A stretch of 64,000 nucleotides of DNA from Linyphia triangularis (taxonomy: Eukaryota > Arthropoda > Arachnida > Araneae > Linyphiidae): the NCBI GenBank assembly GCA_963978545.1, contig OZ021727.1, positions 94,244,762-94,308,761 on the forward strand. The letters are read 5' to 3'. Both the position numbers and the translations under genes were made by a program. The notes below the pieces were generated by a model. That model was not told the origin of the DNA, did no database searches, and saw only the letters and a program-made list of their open reading frames with translations. This document shows, one piece after another, positions 47,644-59,829 of the stretch (positions within the stretch are counted from its first letter, which is position 1; each line of letters opens with the position of its first letter).

Positions 47644-47918
47644 AATCTTAAAAATGTACAGTTTGTTTTACTGAGTATTCCAATCTTTTAACACAAACAG
47701 ACTTAACCTACTACGGTTTTCAAAGCATCTAAAACGTGTTCTTTAACACTGAGATAGTAATAGTGAATCACAAATCTGATTTTAAATGGTAGAAATTGTG
47801 TTAACTTCCATGTTAAGCCGGAATAATAATTTTTTTTTTTAATATAAATCTTAAAAATATACAGTTTGTTTTACTGAGTATTCCAATCTTTTAACACAAA
47901 TAAGACTTAACCTACTAC
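47493..47918 (+). repeat. Tandem duplication, units of 219 and 207 bp
   Basis: TTTTCAAAGCATCTAAAACG begins near 47497 and 47716. The two units run collinearly to CTTAACCTACTAC and differ mainly in the length of an internal poly(T). Confidence 0.93.
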
Positions 47919-47999
47919 AATAATTCCCGAGCATTGTCTTCAAATATTCATCAATAAACTAATTCTAATTGTACTCGGTCCCCTAAACCTAAAACTATT

Positions 48000-48225
48000 T
48001 CGTAATCGAATACCCGAAAGAGAACAGGAGAAAATTCCGAGAATACAGCCGCGTCGGGGAGCTTAATGAAAAATCAGGGGAAAGAAGGGGGAAGCAACTC
48101 CCCCACATTCGCTTCTCGCCCGACATTCCCCATTCGTCACGTGGAACAGTCCACTTAATCCGAATACTTTGGGCGAATACTTTTAGCCACAGCACTCACC
48201 CTGAATCGATTTTTCTCTGCACTCC
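48000..48225. promoter_or_regulatory. GC-richer intergenic island
   Basis: Short CpG-containing block with CACGTG-like TCACGTGGAA and CTTAATCC/CTTAATGA words. The minus-strand open frame here (47995-48195) has no recognised motif. Candidate regulatory element. Confidence 0.25.
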
Positions 48226-48812
48226 AATGCAGCTTTCTTACCAAATCGAATGCTTTTTTTTAGATTGCACTGAGAATGAAATCGAAAATGTTTTGAAGCT
48301 TTTTCTGACGTACCTGTGAAATGGATTTTGGTTGAAGGTTGTTTTTCTTGGAGACGAAAGGTTGAGAGATTTTGTATTTTTAAATTAGGTTTTACTTGAG
48401 TTTTTGTCCTGAGAAAGTTTTTGGAGAAAAATTCGATTCAATTCTCATTTGATGAAAGTGGAATAGAAGGTTAGTTTTAGGGTTACTTAAATGTTTCTGT
48501 ATGAGTTGAAAACTTTAGAAGAATAATTAATAATTTTTTTTTTTTAAATACCTCTGAATTTATAAATCGGGATCTTATTTGGATATTGCGTCAGATGAGA
48601 TAATATACTAACTTTTCATAAAGAGCTTATTGAAATAATTTTGGTTTATTAAAGTGAATAACAATAAAAATATCTTATCCAGAATATTAAGCCTCTAGCC
48701 TCCTCCTCCTTAAGTCCATTTGATGACTCACTGAATTATTGACTCCATCTCCCATTTTCCTGAAACTCCTATTTGATATGATTTTATAGGTGCCGAACTG
48801 GATTTCTAAGAA

Positions 48813-48925
48813 ACAGGGAGTGAAAATCATCTTCGTTTACGTGGATTTCCGCTTTTTTTCTACAATTTTATTATTTTTAGTGAAATTTATATCAGATTAA
48901 ACTTGCCTAAAATCCTCATTAGAAA
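48813..48925 (+). repeat. Dispersed repeat, copy 2 (pair with 11037-11165)
   Basis: Shares GGAGTGAAAATC, TCTACAATTTTATTATTTTT and AAACTTGCCTAAAATCCTC with the first copy, in direct orientation. Confidence 0.6.
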
Positions 48926-49373
48926 ATTTTGTTGTTCAAGATAAAACTGCATATTTTTTTTTTTTTTTTAACATTTTGACTTTTCAACCCTGCAAGGAAA
49001 TGATCGATTGAGAAGCGTTCTTTAATCGATCACATTGAATTTCTTGGTGATGGGGTCTACGTTTCTTTACTCCACTTAACAACTTAAACACATTCAAGAG
49101 AACAGAAAATTTGGGGTGTTAACCACATTTGCATCGCCAATAAAAGACAACTTAGAAAACTCCAAATAAGCAGAAAGGCCACAATACGCCTTCTTATCAG
49201 AATATTAAGCTACTCTCCAAAAGACCACCAACGCCAGGCAATACGCCTTCAACAAATGTTGTAACTACTAGTACTGATTTTGAAACCAATTTAGCTCATA
49301 AACTGTCTAGGAAATGAATTCCAGATGACATGATTCCTAGTCAGAAGCCATTCAGGTTTCATTCACTTACAAC

Positions 49374-50146
49374 CAGTGGTAGAAGTGGTGAAAAAAAAGT
49401 GGGGGGTTGCCCAAAATTTGGTGTCAAGTGCAACCTCCCCCCCCCCCTCCCTTCTCCCATCTTCAATGTATATTTTATAATTTCGTAACTTATAATAAAA
49501 ATATTAACTAGTAAAAAAAAATAATTTATACTTTGTAGCATTAACATTAATCGAGGGTCCAAAATTTATTGTTATTTTAATGAATATTCGTCGACTTAGT
49601 TTTTTTACTTGGAAGTAAGAGATTAAAGTTAAGTAATAATTCAATATCATATACATAATGTTTATTTAGATTTAAATAATACTTATGAATGTGCATATTT
49701 TCATGAAATTAAATTATTGAAAATTATAAAAAAAAAAAAAAAAAAAAAATGTTTTTTAAAAGAATAGCTTGTCTTTGTATGAAACAAAAATAGAAATTTA
49801 ACTTAAAAGAAAGTTTCTCCAAAGTTAAAAGTTGGCCAAGTGTAACTGTATTTGTTAGTAAAAGTACTTATATCTTTATACAAAGTAGTACAATTCATTT
49901 TTGTTATGGTATATATCTATACCATAAATAGTTTTAAAATGAAAAAATAAATCACTTTTCCTCAGTGTCACTACATTTAAAGGTTATTGTCATTTCATTA
50001 GCAGTTTTTAGGTGGATTGAGTGTTTTTAAAAGTGGGGGGATGGATTTGAATGGTTTTAGAAGTGGGGAGACGCATGGGTATTTTCTTGAAAAGTGTGGG
50101 GGGGGGGGGTCACGACACCCCGCGTCTACCCACACTTCTAGCACTG
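49374..50146 (+). mobile_element. hAT MITE family 8, complete copy
   Basis: 773 bp from CAGTGGTAGAAGTGG to CACTTCTAGCACTG, with a perfect 8-bp target duplication CTTACAAC (49366-49373 and 50147-50154). Strand-biased ends: a C-tract near the left, G-tracts near the right (GTGGGGGGATGG, then a run of G near 50098), enclosing an AT-rich core. No transposase fragment was recognised. Truncated relatives are at 25775-26165 and 63710-64000. Confidence 0.93.
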
Positions 50147-50369
50147 CTTACAACCAATGTTCATCATTAATTTATGATATCACTTTGCTTGAGATTATTT
50201 TTGATCAGGTACTCAAATGAAACCATTTGTTTCTATATTAACGATATTTTTAAGAAAATGCCATATTACCTGTTCTCCACAAACGGTCTCCATGGAGCTA
50301 ACCCACCTTTAACACTATGTGTATTTTTAAAGCCCAAAGACTCCCTCTAGAAAGAGAGAAAGCGCCTTC

Positions 50370-50650
50370 TAACGAACTCTGGGTCCACAAATAAGCTCCT
50401 ATGTCAATGCATCATCCACAGATAAACGTGTCATTTCTCTCAACTTCAGCCTCATCTTCTTGTGTCCGTATCGAAAGAGCGCTTCCCCTCCCACTATTAT
50501 ATTAATATAAAGCCCCCTCCAGCTGATGTTCATAAGTTCTATTGTTCCATTTGTGCATGGGACTCTCCCCCCTGGCCTTCCCTTTGTTGCTATAGAAACG
50601 AGATTTTTTTATCGCGCGATCCGTTCATTTATTATTGACTCTGGGCTGGA
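50370..50650 (+). promoter_or_regulatory. GC-richer block with a TATA box: possible core promoter
   Basis: TATAAAG at 50506-50512 sits in C-rich flanks (CTTCCCCTCCCAC before, CCCCCTCCAGC after). A TTCATAAGTTC near 50530 is a possible start region, and CCTTTGTTGCTATAG (SOX-like) lies near 50581. No coding exon follows within the window, so if used it would drive a non-coding or distant first exon. Motif evidence only. Confidence 0.3.
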
Positions 50651-50697
50651 TGTAGGAAGAGTAACTTTCTTCTGTTGGAAGTGTTTTGTAAAATGTT

Positions 50698-51728
50698 GTT
50701 TTTAAAGAGAAAAGAAAAACCAAGCGTTGTTTTCGTTTACATTGAAAAGATAGGAAGAAGAATAAAGTAATGACCTATATTCTTTTAACATTAAAGTGCT
50801 GCGAAACTTTTGAATAATCAAAATCAACAGAAACACTAAAAAAAAAAAAAAAATAACAACAATCATTAAGAGTTTTCATTTAGCCTATTCAAAAGACGGT
50901 ATCAGATAAAACAAAATCTTTCTTCTTTATTATTAAGGTCTTGTAAAATAAAAGCAAAATCAAAATCTATTGAAAAACTTAAAACCCAATTCAACAATCA
51001 TTATTAGCTTTCATTTATTCAAAAAATACAATACCAAATAAAATTTGTTTTTAATGAGAAAAGAAAAACCAAGCGTAGTTTTCGTTTACATTGAAAAGAT
51101 AGGAAGAAGAATAAAGTAATGACCTATATTCTTTTAACATTAAAGTGCTGCGAAACTTTTGAATAATCAAAATCAACAGAAACACTAAAAAAAAAAATTA
51201 ACAATCATTAAGAGTTTTCATTTAGCCTATTCAAAAGACGGTATCAGATAAAACAAAATCTTTCTTCTTTATTATTAAGGTCTTGTAAAATAAAAGCAAA
51301 ATCAAAATCTATTGAAAAACTTAAAACCCAATTCAACAATCATTATTAGCTTTCATTTATTCAAAAAATACAATACCAAATAAAATTTGTTTTTAAAGAG
51401 AAAAGAAAAACCAAGCGTAGTTTTCGTTTACATTGAAAAGATAGGAAGAAGAATAAAGTAATGACCTATATTCTTTTAACATTAAAGTGCTGCGAAACTT
51501 TTGAATAATCAAAATCAACAGAAACACTAAAAAAAAATAACAACAATCATTAAGAGTTTTCATTTAGCCTATTCAAAAGACGGTATCAGTTAAAACAAAA
51601 TCTTTCTTCTTTATTATTAAGGTCTTGTAAAATAAAAGCAAAATCTATTGAAAAACTTAAAACCCAATTCAACAATCATTATTAGCTTTCATTTATTCAA
51701 AAAATACGATACCAAATCAAATAAAACT
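50698..51728 (+). repeat. Tandem repeat, three near-identical units of about 345 bp
   Basis: Units start at GTTTTTAA(A/T)GAGAAAAG: 50698, 51047 and 51389. They differ by single bases, A-run lengths and a small deletion (CAAAATCAAAATCTATTG versus CAAAATCTATTG). Within each unit, AATCATTA-GAGTTTTCATTTA and AATCATTATTAGCTTTCATTTA show an older internal duplication. A decayed partial unit continues to about 51810. Confidence 0.95.
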
Positions 51729-51814
51729 TCTTTTGATTTTTAAGATCTAGTAAGAAAAAAGAAAAATCGAAATTCACAGAAACACTTAAAGTTCAATATC
51801 ATGATATATTATTC

Positions 51815-52950
51815 AAATATTAGTTTGCGCTTCATTAAAATAGTTGAATTGTATTAGACACCGACAAAGATATCAACATACATTACAACATAATAATCTG
51901 AAATTATTGTAATGATAGCTTTTTTTCATAGAACGGATTGCTACCAGGATAAATTGCCATATTGACTAGTTAAATTTCAGAAAATATGATCAATGCATTT
52001 TCACAATATCATTTGAAGGAAAACTGCTGTTTTCTTACCAATGATAAAATAACGATTTCACTTTTAAAAGCCCATTTTAAATTCAAATTTATATACCTTG
52101 GTGAACGTTATAATTAAAATGGTATCATGAAACTTCTACTCAAACCGCAAAAAGAAATAACGTTTACATTAAATAACGAATTAAACGTACCCTTTAGTAA
52201 AAAAAAAAAATTCAAAGGATTGATTTCAATTAGCAATTTTTTACTAATTTGGTGAGTAAGATGGTAAAGTGTTAGCTACCAAAACTATTAGTCAAAACAA
52301 TTACTGCCGTTGTTATGTAATAGAGTTATGTGCACGAGCTATATTACCCAAAATGAAATTTTAGAATTGAACTTGAAATGGCTGTCAATATCAAATAAAT
52401 TCTTGTACTGTACCATTTCAATTACTGTTCTCAATATCAGTTATTAATCAGTTATTAGGAGTTTAATTGTAGAAACTAAGTGACAGCAATCTTGCATAAA
52501 TATCGAATTTGAGAGTCATAACTTTATAACCTTATTTTATTTTCAGAAAAACGCATAAATATAGTAAAAAAATCTACTTAACACTGTACAATTACACAAA
52601 AAAGTATTTTTTTCCCCCTAAAAAATAATAATAAAAAAAAAAACATTTCTATCATGCAATTTCTCTACAAGTACACAATATATGCATTATTTTTTTTACC
52701 ATACATCAAGCATACAAAAACAGTGTTCTCAGTATTGTTGGATGTAAATCAACCTTTTCAACTATAAGTAATTATGCTAGTAATAGCATAAATTAACAAG
52801 AGATCTTGGGCCACATAATCTTCCTCGGCAGGTTCGAGGAAATCACGTGGTAAATATTCAGAACACGTTTCTGCGTGACTCATCCGACTCGACTTATCTT
52901 TTCCCCGTCAAATACTTAAAAGCTGCTCACAACATTAACATGACAATAGG
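51815..52950. other. AT-rich intergenic stretch, nothing recognised
   Basis: No supported gene. A GC-richer patch at 52800-52900 (CTCGGCAGGTTCGAGG) is too short to interpret. Confidence 0.45.
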
Positions 52951-52956
52951 CAATTT

Positions 52957-53415
52957 CATTTCAAGGCATATCTATTGCGTTTCGGTATCCACAATTTTGT
53001 TGTTTACTTTCAAAAATTGTGATGAGTATAAGAGATATGGAAGAATTACTGTTTAAATACGTCAATTTTTCTTTTGGCTCTTCATCATAGGCTAATTGAT
53101 TATACCTCTTTGAAAAAACTTACATAATGCATTTTTCTCTTTTGAGTTGTTTGAAATTTAAAATGTATTATTTACAAAAATTGTTCATTCAATGGTACAT
53201 TTCAAGGTATATCTATTGCGTTTCGGTATCCACAATTTTGTTGTTTACTTTCAAAAATTGTGATGAGTATAAGAGATATAGAAGAATTATTGTTTAAATA
53301 CGTCAATTTTCCTTTTGGGTCTTCATCATAGACTAATTGATTATACCTCTTTGAAAAAACTTACATAATGCATTTTTCTCTTTTGAGTTATTTGAAATTT
53401 ATTATTTACAAAAAT
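52957..53415 (+). repeat. Tandem duplication, 241-bp unit
   Basis: CATTTCAAGG(C/T)ATATCTATT begins at 52957 and 53198. Copies are almost identical through TTTCGGTATCCACAATTTTG, CGTCAATTTT-CTTTTGG and GCATTTTTCTCTTTTGAGTT. Confidence 0.95.
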
Positions 53416-53491
53416 GACTTTTAAACAATTTTTCTATTAAGTCTCGAACAAATTATCAAAAGATTTTTTAAAGTTAAATAACCTAGCATTA

Positions 53492-53514
53492 ATATCTATC
53501 TATCTATATCTATC

Positions 53515-53560
<46 letters not shown>
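53492..53560. repeat. (ATCT)n then (TA)n microsatellite
   Basis: Direct reading of ATCTATCTATCTATATCT followed by about 40 bp of alternating TA. Confidence 0.97.
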
Positions 53561-53563
<3 letters not shown>

Positions 53564-53564
53564 G

Positions 53565-56500
53565 TAAAGTAGTGTTTTTCTGCAGAGTTAGCTTTTCATT
53601 TATTTATTATTTCTACCCTTATATCAGGATTCTTCATGTTTTCAACTCAAATAAAGTAGCTTTTGCAAGTGAATGTAAAGCAAGTTTTATAACCAGACTA
53701 TACTTAAATCTGTAGCCATTTTTTATGTCACATCCAATTTTTCAAAAGTCATATTTTCGGTCGCAAAGATCACAAATTGAATCAAATTGAACAGATCGTT
53801 TTTGATTTTTAATTATCCGAATTTCGCTCGGTATAGATAGCTTCCTCCAATAGTCTTTGAAATGTTTAGTTTAAAAACAATTAAAAACATACTTAAGGAA
53901 TGTGACCATTTTTCATTGTGCCTGTATGATATATTACAAAATGACAATTCCAAGAAACTTGTTAAATAGTTTACGCGTTAATATAATTTCGTGAAGCAGA
54001 TTTTATTGACATATTAACATGACTCTCCTCGTTAATTTGCTCTGCTTTGTATAAAACGTTTATATATTTGAAATAGCGATTAGTGCATAATACATATTTG
54101 AATGAACACTAACTTTAAAAGTTGCTTTTGCACAAGAGAATACTTTCTCTTTTAAATGTATTTTGCACATAAGTGCAATAAGTGCAAACTTTTATTAAAA
54201 AAAATTATTTCATCGTAATTGTATCAATATATACTAAAGTTGTTACGTAATAACTTTTTTTTTTATGTATTTGTACAAAACTATTGTAATATGCCATACA
54301 TATTAATTGTTTAATCCATCATTTATACTTATGGTAATGGCGAAATTTGTATAACTTGTATACAATACATGTTTTAAATTTAGAACCTTATTTTTTTATT
54401 TTACCTTTTTACCATGATTTCATTATCTTTTAAAATTTGCGAAATACAAATATAATTGTGTGAAACACAAATTTAGATTATTTTATTTAAGGTGTTCAAT
54501 GTATGGAAGAAACAAGTTAATGTATGTAACTATTCATTTATTTTCAATACAACGCATGCAACAAAAAATGTATACCTAAATTCAATACATGAAACATTAA
54601 GTATATTTAAGCATGTGACGACTTATTTTTTCAAAACATTGAAATAAAGATTTTGCATTTTACGATTGATCAAGGAATTTAAAAAATCACAAATTTGAAA
54701 TGGATTTTTAACTAGCTTGTGAATTTTATAAATTATCCACCGCAAGATATTAGATCTATTATTTTATTCGAATTAAACTTATTAGACCATTCAATATCAA
54801 AGCTACGTTAGAACTGGATGCAAAAGAACAATTCAGCAAATGCATTTATTCGTAATTATAAATAGAATGTAGATTTATTGTTGTGTCATATAATTTAATT
54901 TTGAAACTATATCTAACAATATCAAAATATTTAAATTTCCAAAAATGTAGAAATTGAGGAAATAAAATTTATTTTCTGAATAGATTCAACATAAGTAATA
55001 AATATACGTTATGATGATCGATAAAATGAATTCTGAGATTAATTGTAAAATCTTTCTGACTACTCATATGTAGATTTTCCCAAGGTGCCTTGCATAAAAG
55101 CTGCGAATTTTATGATAATCCTTTTAAACCAATAATCAATTTCTTATCAAGTAAATATTTTTGCCCATTTTTTGTGTTATTAAGTGGAGTGTAACAGAAG
55201 TAAATGTGTCAATATTCCTGAGATAAGCGTTATTTTAAGAAAAGCAATGATTCAACTTACATTAGAAGCATTCATTTTTCAGATTATTTATGGAGGTAAA
55301 GGGGACAAAATGTTAAATTAAACATTTCAACAGTTATTTTTCTAAAAAATATCCCAAAAAAATATATAATTTAAGTTTATGCTAAAAATTTACTATTTAG
55401 ACATTGTATTTTATTATAAAAAAAATAACGATATGTTATTTCTTTAAAAATTAGTATATCTTAGGTAAAAGTTAGAAAATTCTGCATAAGGTTTTAATCT
55501 TAAGGCTTATGCAGAATACATTATTTAGTAAATTTATTTGTTGATCATAAAATAATAATTATATCTTACATTCGCAATATAATCTGATTTTCAGCTGTGG
55601 GATTATTCCACACACAGCATTCTCATGCAGTTGTTAAACACAAATACATATCAGTGCAATTTACATCAAAAATAATAACTATTTTGGGAGGAAATGTGAA
55701 AAGGTATATCCTTATTATGTATACTATTAAAATTGGATAACAGAAAAGAAAATATGGTTCAACATAAAAATTAACATAATATTTCAATTCATACTTCTTA
55801 ATATATTTATTGTGTAGCAATATTTTATGCAATACATATTATTACGCAATAATTCGAGATAATTATGAAGGTGGCGTTTAAACAGTGTTTAGTCGCTTTT
55901 ATTAGAATATTCGTTATCCCTCAAATGAAAAATATTAGCTTAATAACTTTTCGTACATTTTGTTATTTTATCAAATTGATATGCAGTGAATGTTAACGTG
56001 TTTCTTGTTACAATTATATACAACAACAGAAAATTACTACAACATAAATTACTACAACAAAAATATACAAATATTATTCAAATATTCATTGTGATTACAA
56101 AATCTCTTGTGTAAATATATAGTTTTAGTTAGTTACTATAAGCATATATGTATTAGTATATTTATATACATAAATATTTGTTTAATAAAGATAACATTGT
56201 TTATAACATACACAATGAATTTGCAAAAAAACATGTTGATGAACACAGACTTTGAATGTAGATTAATAACCAAATTATAAAGATTCTTAAATAAAAATGA
56301 TGTTTTATTTGGATATTAGTTTGCAGTGGAAGCACACATTTGAAAAAAGTTTTAATTTTGAATTTTCCCATTTGTTTCAATAAGTAAATTTTATAGTTGT
56401 AATGACTTTTACCTACAAATACTTTTTGACTAAAAAATAATACATTTAAAACTGACTTACCACTATACAGTCTCTTTTATCTTTGATTCTTTTCCATTTT

Positions 56501-57320
56501 TTGTGCTTGAAATTGCCTCACGACATTCATTTGAAATAAAAAATATATATTTATACGGTCGCATATAAAAAGTTATGACGATAAGAAAAAATATCAAATC
56601 CTATTTATTTAATAGATTGTATCAGGGTTTTTTTTTTTTTTTTTGCTTCTGTTTTATACATTTCGGTTAAACTTATCATTTTTAAATAAGAATAGGCTAA
56701 CCCAAATATAATAATAATGATACACGTTATTTGTAAGCATGGGTTGTTTTTACAATGTACAAAATCTTAAAATAAGTGTCTTTTAACATTTAAGAGTCTT
56801 AAATGTAGAAAAAAAAATTAAACTAAAAAGTTAATTAATTCTCTCAGTCTTAAACATACATAAATTCAAATTTAGCTACACATTACAAATCGATTCCCTT
56901 CTTCGTTATTTTTTAAAAATTATAATATTCTTTTAAATATTTTGTAATTGAATGCAAATATGTATTTATAAAAACAGTGTATATTATGCAAACAAAATAA
57001 AAATGTCAACTCAGTAATAAAAATATTTGTTTTTAATTTATGTACCGAAAAACAATTATGAAAATAAAAGCTTTGTTCCTCAGTTTAAAAGCATTTAAGT
57101 GTTTAAACATTAAAATTTTAGAATAAAATTATAATTGTCCATCCTCGCAACTTAAGCACTAATGACACTATTAAAGTTATAACTATTAACACAATTAAAG
57201 TAATGACATTATTAAAGTTATTAAAGACACTATTTAAGTTAATTATCACATTTAAATTAATTTTTATTAATAGATATAACAATTTTGACTTACAATACCT
57301 CCAAATATTTCGATACAATT
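53565..57320. other. Long AT-rich intergenic stretch, nothing recognised
   Basis: Almost 4 kb without a GC-richer island, repeat pair or convincing open frame. A poly(T) run lies near 56629-56644. Confidence 0.5.
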
Positions 57321-57329
57321 AATCAATAC

Positions 57330-57560
57330 CTGAAGTAATTTACGCATATCCCAGCATGAGTGCAGCCCAAACCACCTGCTACCGAAATTTACAAACGTCA
57401 CATTTTGGAAATGAAGATGTTTCCCGTTCAAGAAAAAGGGGGATGAGGGGTTAAAAGTGTCATTTAAGGCACCGCCTACTCGTGATAGGCCATCATTCAG
57501 TGATAGAGAGGTCTTCCTGGCCACTGGTCAAGCCATATTCCTTGTAGGCAGAATCTTTTA
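57330..57560. promoter_or_regulatory. GC-richer intergenic island
   Basis: Abrupt rise in GC within very AT-rich DNA. It contains two GCCAT words (TAGGCCATC near 57487 and AAGCCATATT near 57530) and a homeodomain-like GTCATTTAAGG. An 85-codon minus-strand open frame (57524-57267) has no recognised motif. Candidate regulatory element. Confidence 0.3.
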
Positions 57561-57564
57561 AAGG

Positions 57565-58660
57565 AGCCATAAATCAGACGTCCTGTCAGATACAATTGTA
57601 AGATATGGGAATAATTATGGGTCGTAATTGAACATTACAATTTAAGTGCTTGGTGCCGTGGGATTTTATCATTTTTTTCCGATTTTAAATTGCTTTATTT
57701 TATCGTGATGTTAAATTTGAGTTTTCAGTGTTGGATTGTAATTTGGATAAAACTGAAAAAAAAAAATTAAAGACAAAATCTATTTTTATACTTTAAAAGA
57801 AAGGTTATTAATATTTTTTTGGATTGTGAGATGAGTTTTTTGTGATAAAAATATTTTAAAAACATTATTTGAATATAACTAAAAATGTACGCAAATTGTT
57901 TGTCATCCCAACTTCTAACACTTAGTAATAACTTATTTATTTTTATCGGCGTATACATACTTCGCAAAGCAGGATTTCGAATGTTAAAATTTATACGAAA
58001 CTTCTTTACGGAATTATGACTCTTATTCCTTCATTTGAAGTAACTTTTTAATGCTTTGCAATAATTGTAAAATATAGAGAATTATATAAAAATTTAGAAT
58101 TTTTTTAGAATAATATAAACGAAATATTATATCGAAAAAATTGTCTTATGCTTTAAATAAATTGTTTAAAAATATATTTGGTACCTGACGAATTGTAGAA
58201 ACAATTACAATTAATAAACATTTGAGTCCGCATAAAACTAAGACATATAGTATTTACATTTCGAATTTAATAAATATTGTATGCCTATAAAAGTTCATAA
58301 GTATCATATTAATATATAAGAATATCTAAAATCGTTTAATACTTTTCACTTATATCCGTACTAACAAGGCGTTAAAATAGTGCACAATCTAAATATATAA
58401 TCGTAGTTTTAATTTAGTGAAATAAAATGGTTTTTCCAAAACTGTGTATTCGTTGGATAGAATAATATTTAATATGGTTTGTTCATCAACATGTTTTTTT
58501 TGTTTTTTTTTTCAAATAAAATGCACAAAGAGCAACAACAAAAAATAATAAATAAGGAGGAAATGAAAACTGAACTGCGTCTCGAAAATTACTCTTAAAT
58601 AATTCGTTTCCAATAGAATAATGGAATTTTGTGTGTTTTACATGCATCTACGTTATTAAT
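57565..58660. other. AT-rich intergenic stretch, nothing recognised
   Basis: No gene or repeat pair supported. Confidence 0.5.
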
Positions 58661-58663
58661 AAA

Positions 58664-58666
<3 letters not shown>

Positions 58667-58697
<31 letters not shown>
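58667..58697 (-). repeat. 31-bp A-tract next to AATAAA (minus strand)
   Basis: On the - strand the sequence reads GCAATAAACATTT and then about 31 A. This lies some 170-180 bp past the stop of the 58.9-kb open frame. Either it is the poly(A) tail of a retroposed transcript or one of the many A/T runs in this window next to a real poly(A) signal. Confidence 0.6.
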
Positions 58698-58701
<4 letters not shown>

Positions 58702-58879
58702 GTTTATTGCAGTAATTAAGCACAGCTCAATCTTCATTTTAACATGGATGAATTTTATACCAGCGTAAAGAAAACGTTACAGGTTAAACAATGACACATT
58801 TATAATTGACAAGCTGTATGCAATATATCATGTAATTTCTTTCTGATAAACTATTTACAATATACCATACAATTTCTGT

Positions 58880-59146
58880 TCAGTGTATAAAACATGTTGA
58901 TACAACTCCTGGCACGTAAGGGACAATTGAACCCTTCCTGCAATTTTTCAAACATAAATTTTCACAATTCCAAGAAACTACTGCAAGGTTTTCTAACGTT
59001 CCAATCTTTTTCGTTACAGGAGCCTTCCTTTCTGGCAGACACGTCAAACTGGAAATCGATGTTCCATAATTAAATTTCAGTCGAAGGGGAGTAGTGTGGC
59101 GCTCAGGTGGTGGCCGCAAACGACACTTATCCAAGATGGCCGCCTG
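58880..59146 (-). CDS. Candidate terminal exon of an unidentified minus-strand gene
   Basis: On the - strand a strong acceptor (TTTTCTTCTTCTTTTGACAG, ending at about 59147) opens directly into a frame of 89 codons including the stop that starts AAILDKCRLRPPPERH. It contains LKFNYGTSISSLTC and NCENLCLKNC and ends in TAA or TGA-free sequence at the TGA of 58880. A stop codon lies just inside the intron in the same frame, so the frame starts at the splice site; there is no ATG. Five or more cysteines, many prolines and arginines and higher GC make it unlike the AT-rich noise around it. C-x3-C near the end and aromatic residues before a cysteine are faintly Kunitz-like, but I do not recognise the family. 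A 3'UTR of about 170 bp with AATAAA and an A-tract follows. It could be a real last exon or a 5'-truncated retrocopy. The GCGGCCATCTTGG at its start is also a YY1/Pho consensus. Confidence 0.35.
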   Translation of the reverse strand, partial: QAAILDKCRLRPPPERHTTPLRLKFNYGTSISSLTCLPERKAPVTKKIGTLENLAVVSWNCENLCLKNCRKGSIVPYVPGVVSTCFIH

Positions 59147-59159
59147 TCAAAAGAAGAAG

Positions 59160-59820
59160 AAAATAAGAATGAGGGAACACTCGAACACCGCTGTTTTATT
59201 TCCTGAACAGGAACTCCTGATGAGTTCGTGAAAGCACAAGGTGTCTAAATGTAATTTGTGTAATGTACGTTCACTTTAAAGGAAAACCGTATCACGACGT
59301 TGTATGAGGAAATCGTGTTTGATCATACCAATAATTTGCCTTCCCGTTATATTTACATTCTTGGACTTACCCCTGATCGACATCTTACGGGGTTTTTAAA
59401 CATTTGTCTAATAATATAGAAAGATTTTTTCAGGATATTTATCATGATTTTAAAATAATTTTTTTAAAAAAATACAGTATTTTTTAATTTTAAATATTTC
59501 GGAAACAATTCGGATATTTCATTATAGTGATGAGTTATTTCCGCTAAAAAAAAATTAATTTTTTTGATTTTTACAAAAAAATTAAAAAGTGTTCTTGAAT
59601 TTTTACGAAAAAATGTGAACGATATTTGGGTTAAAATCAGAAGAGTTCAACATATTTAGAGGCGTAGAGAAAATTAAAAAATCAAAGAAAATTCAATATT
59701 GAATACAATTTATAGTACTTAGAAAAGTATTCTTTTTCCAATCACTTTTCAAGTTCTCAATGCGATCATGATACTCAGTTCAAAGTAAGCGCATCTTGTA
59801 TAAAAAAAATATTTAGGCGC
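59160..59820. other. Intergenic stretch, nothing recognised
   Basis: GC declines from the exon-like block into AT-rich DNA. A short + strand frame starting at AAGATGGCCGCC (59133) runs 31 codons and is not called. Confidence 0.4.
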
Positions 59821-59829
59821 CTTGGTGAA

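Noticed and set aside
59133..59230. 31-codon plus-strand frame starting at AAGATGGCC
   Set aside because: Short, opposite a better minus-strand exon candidate. The ATG context is explained by a YY1/Pho motif.
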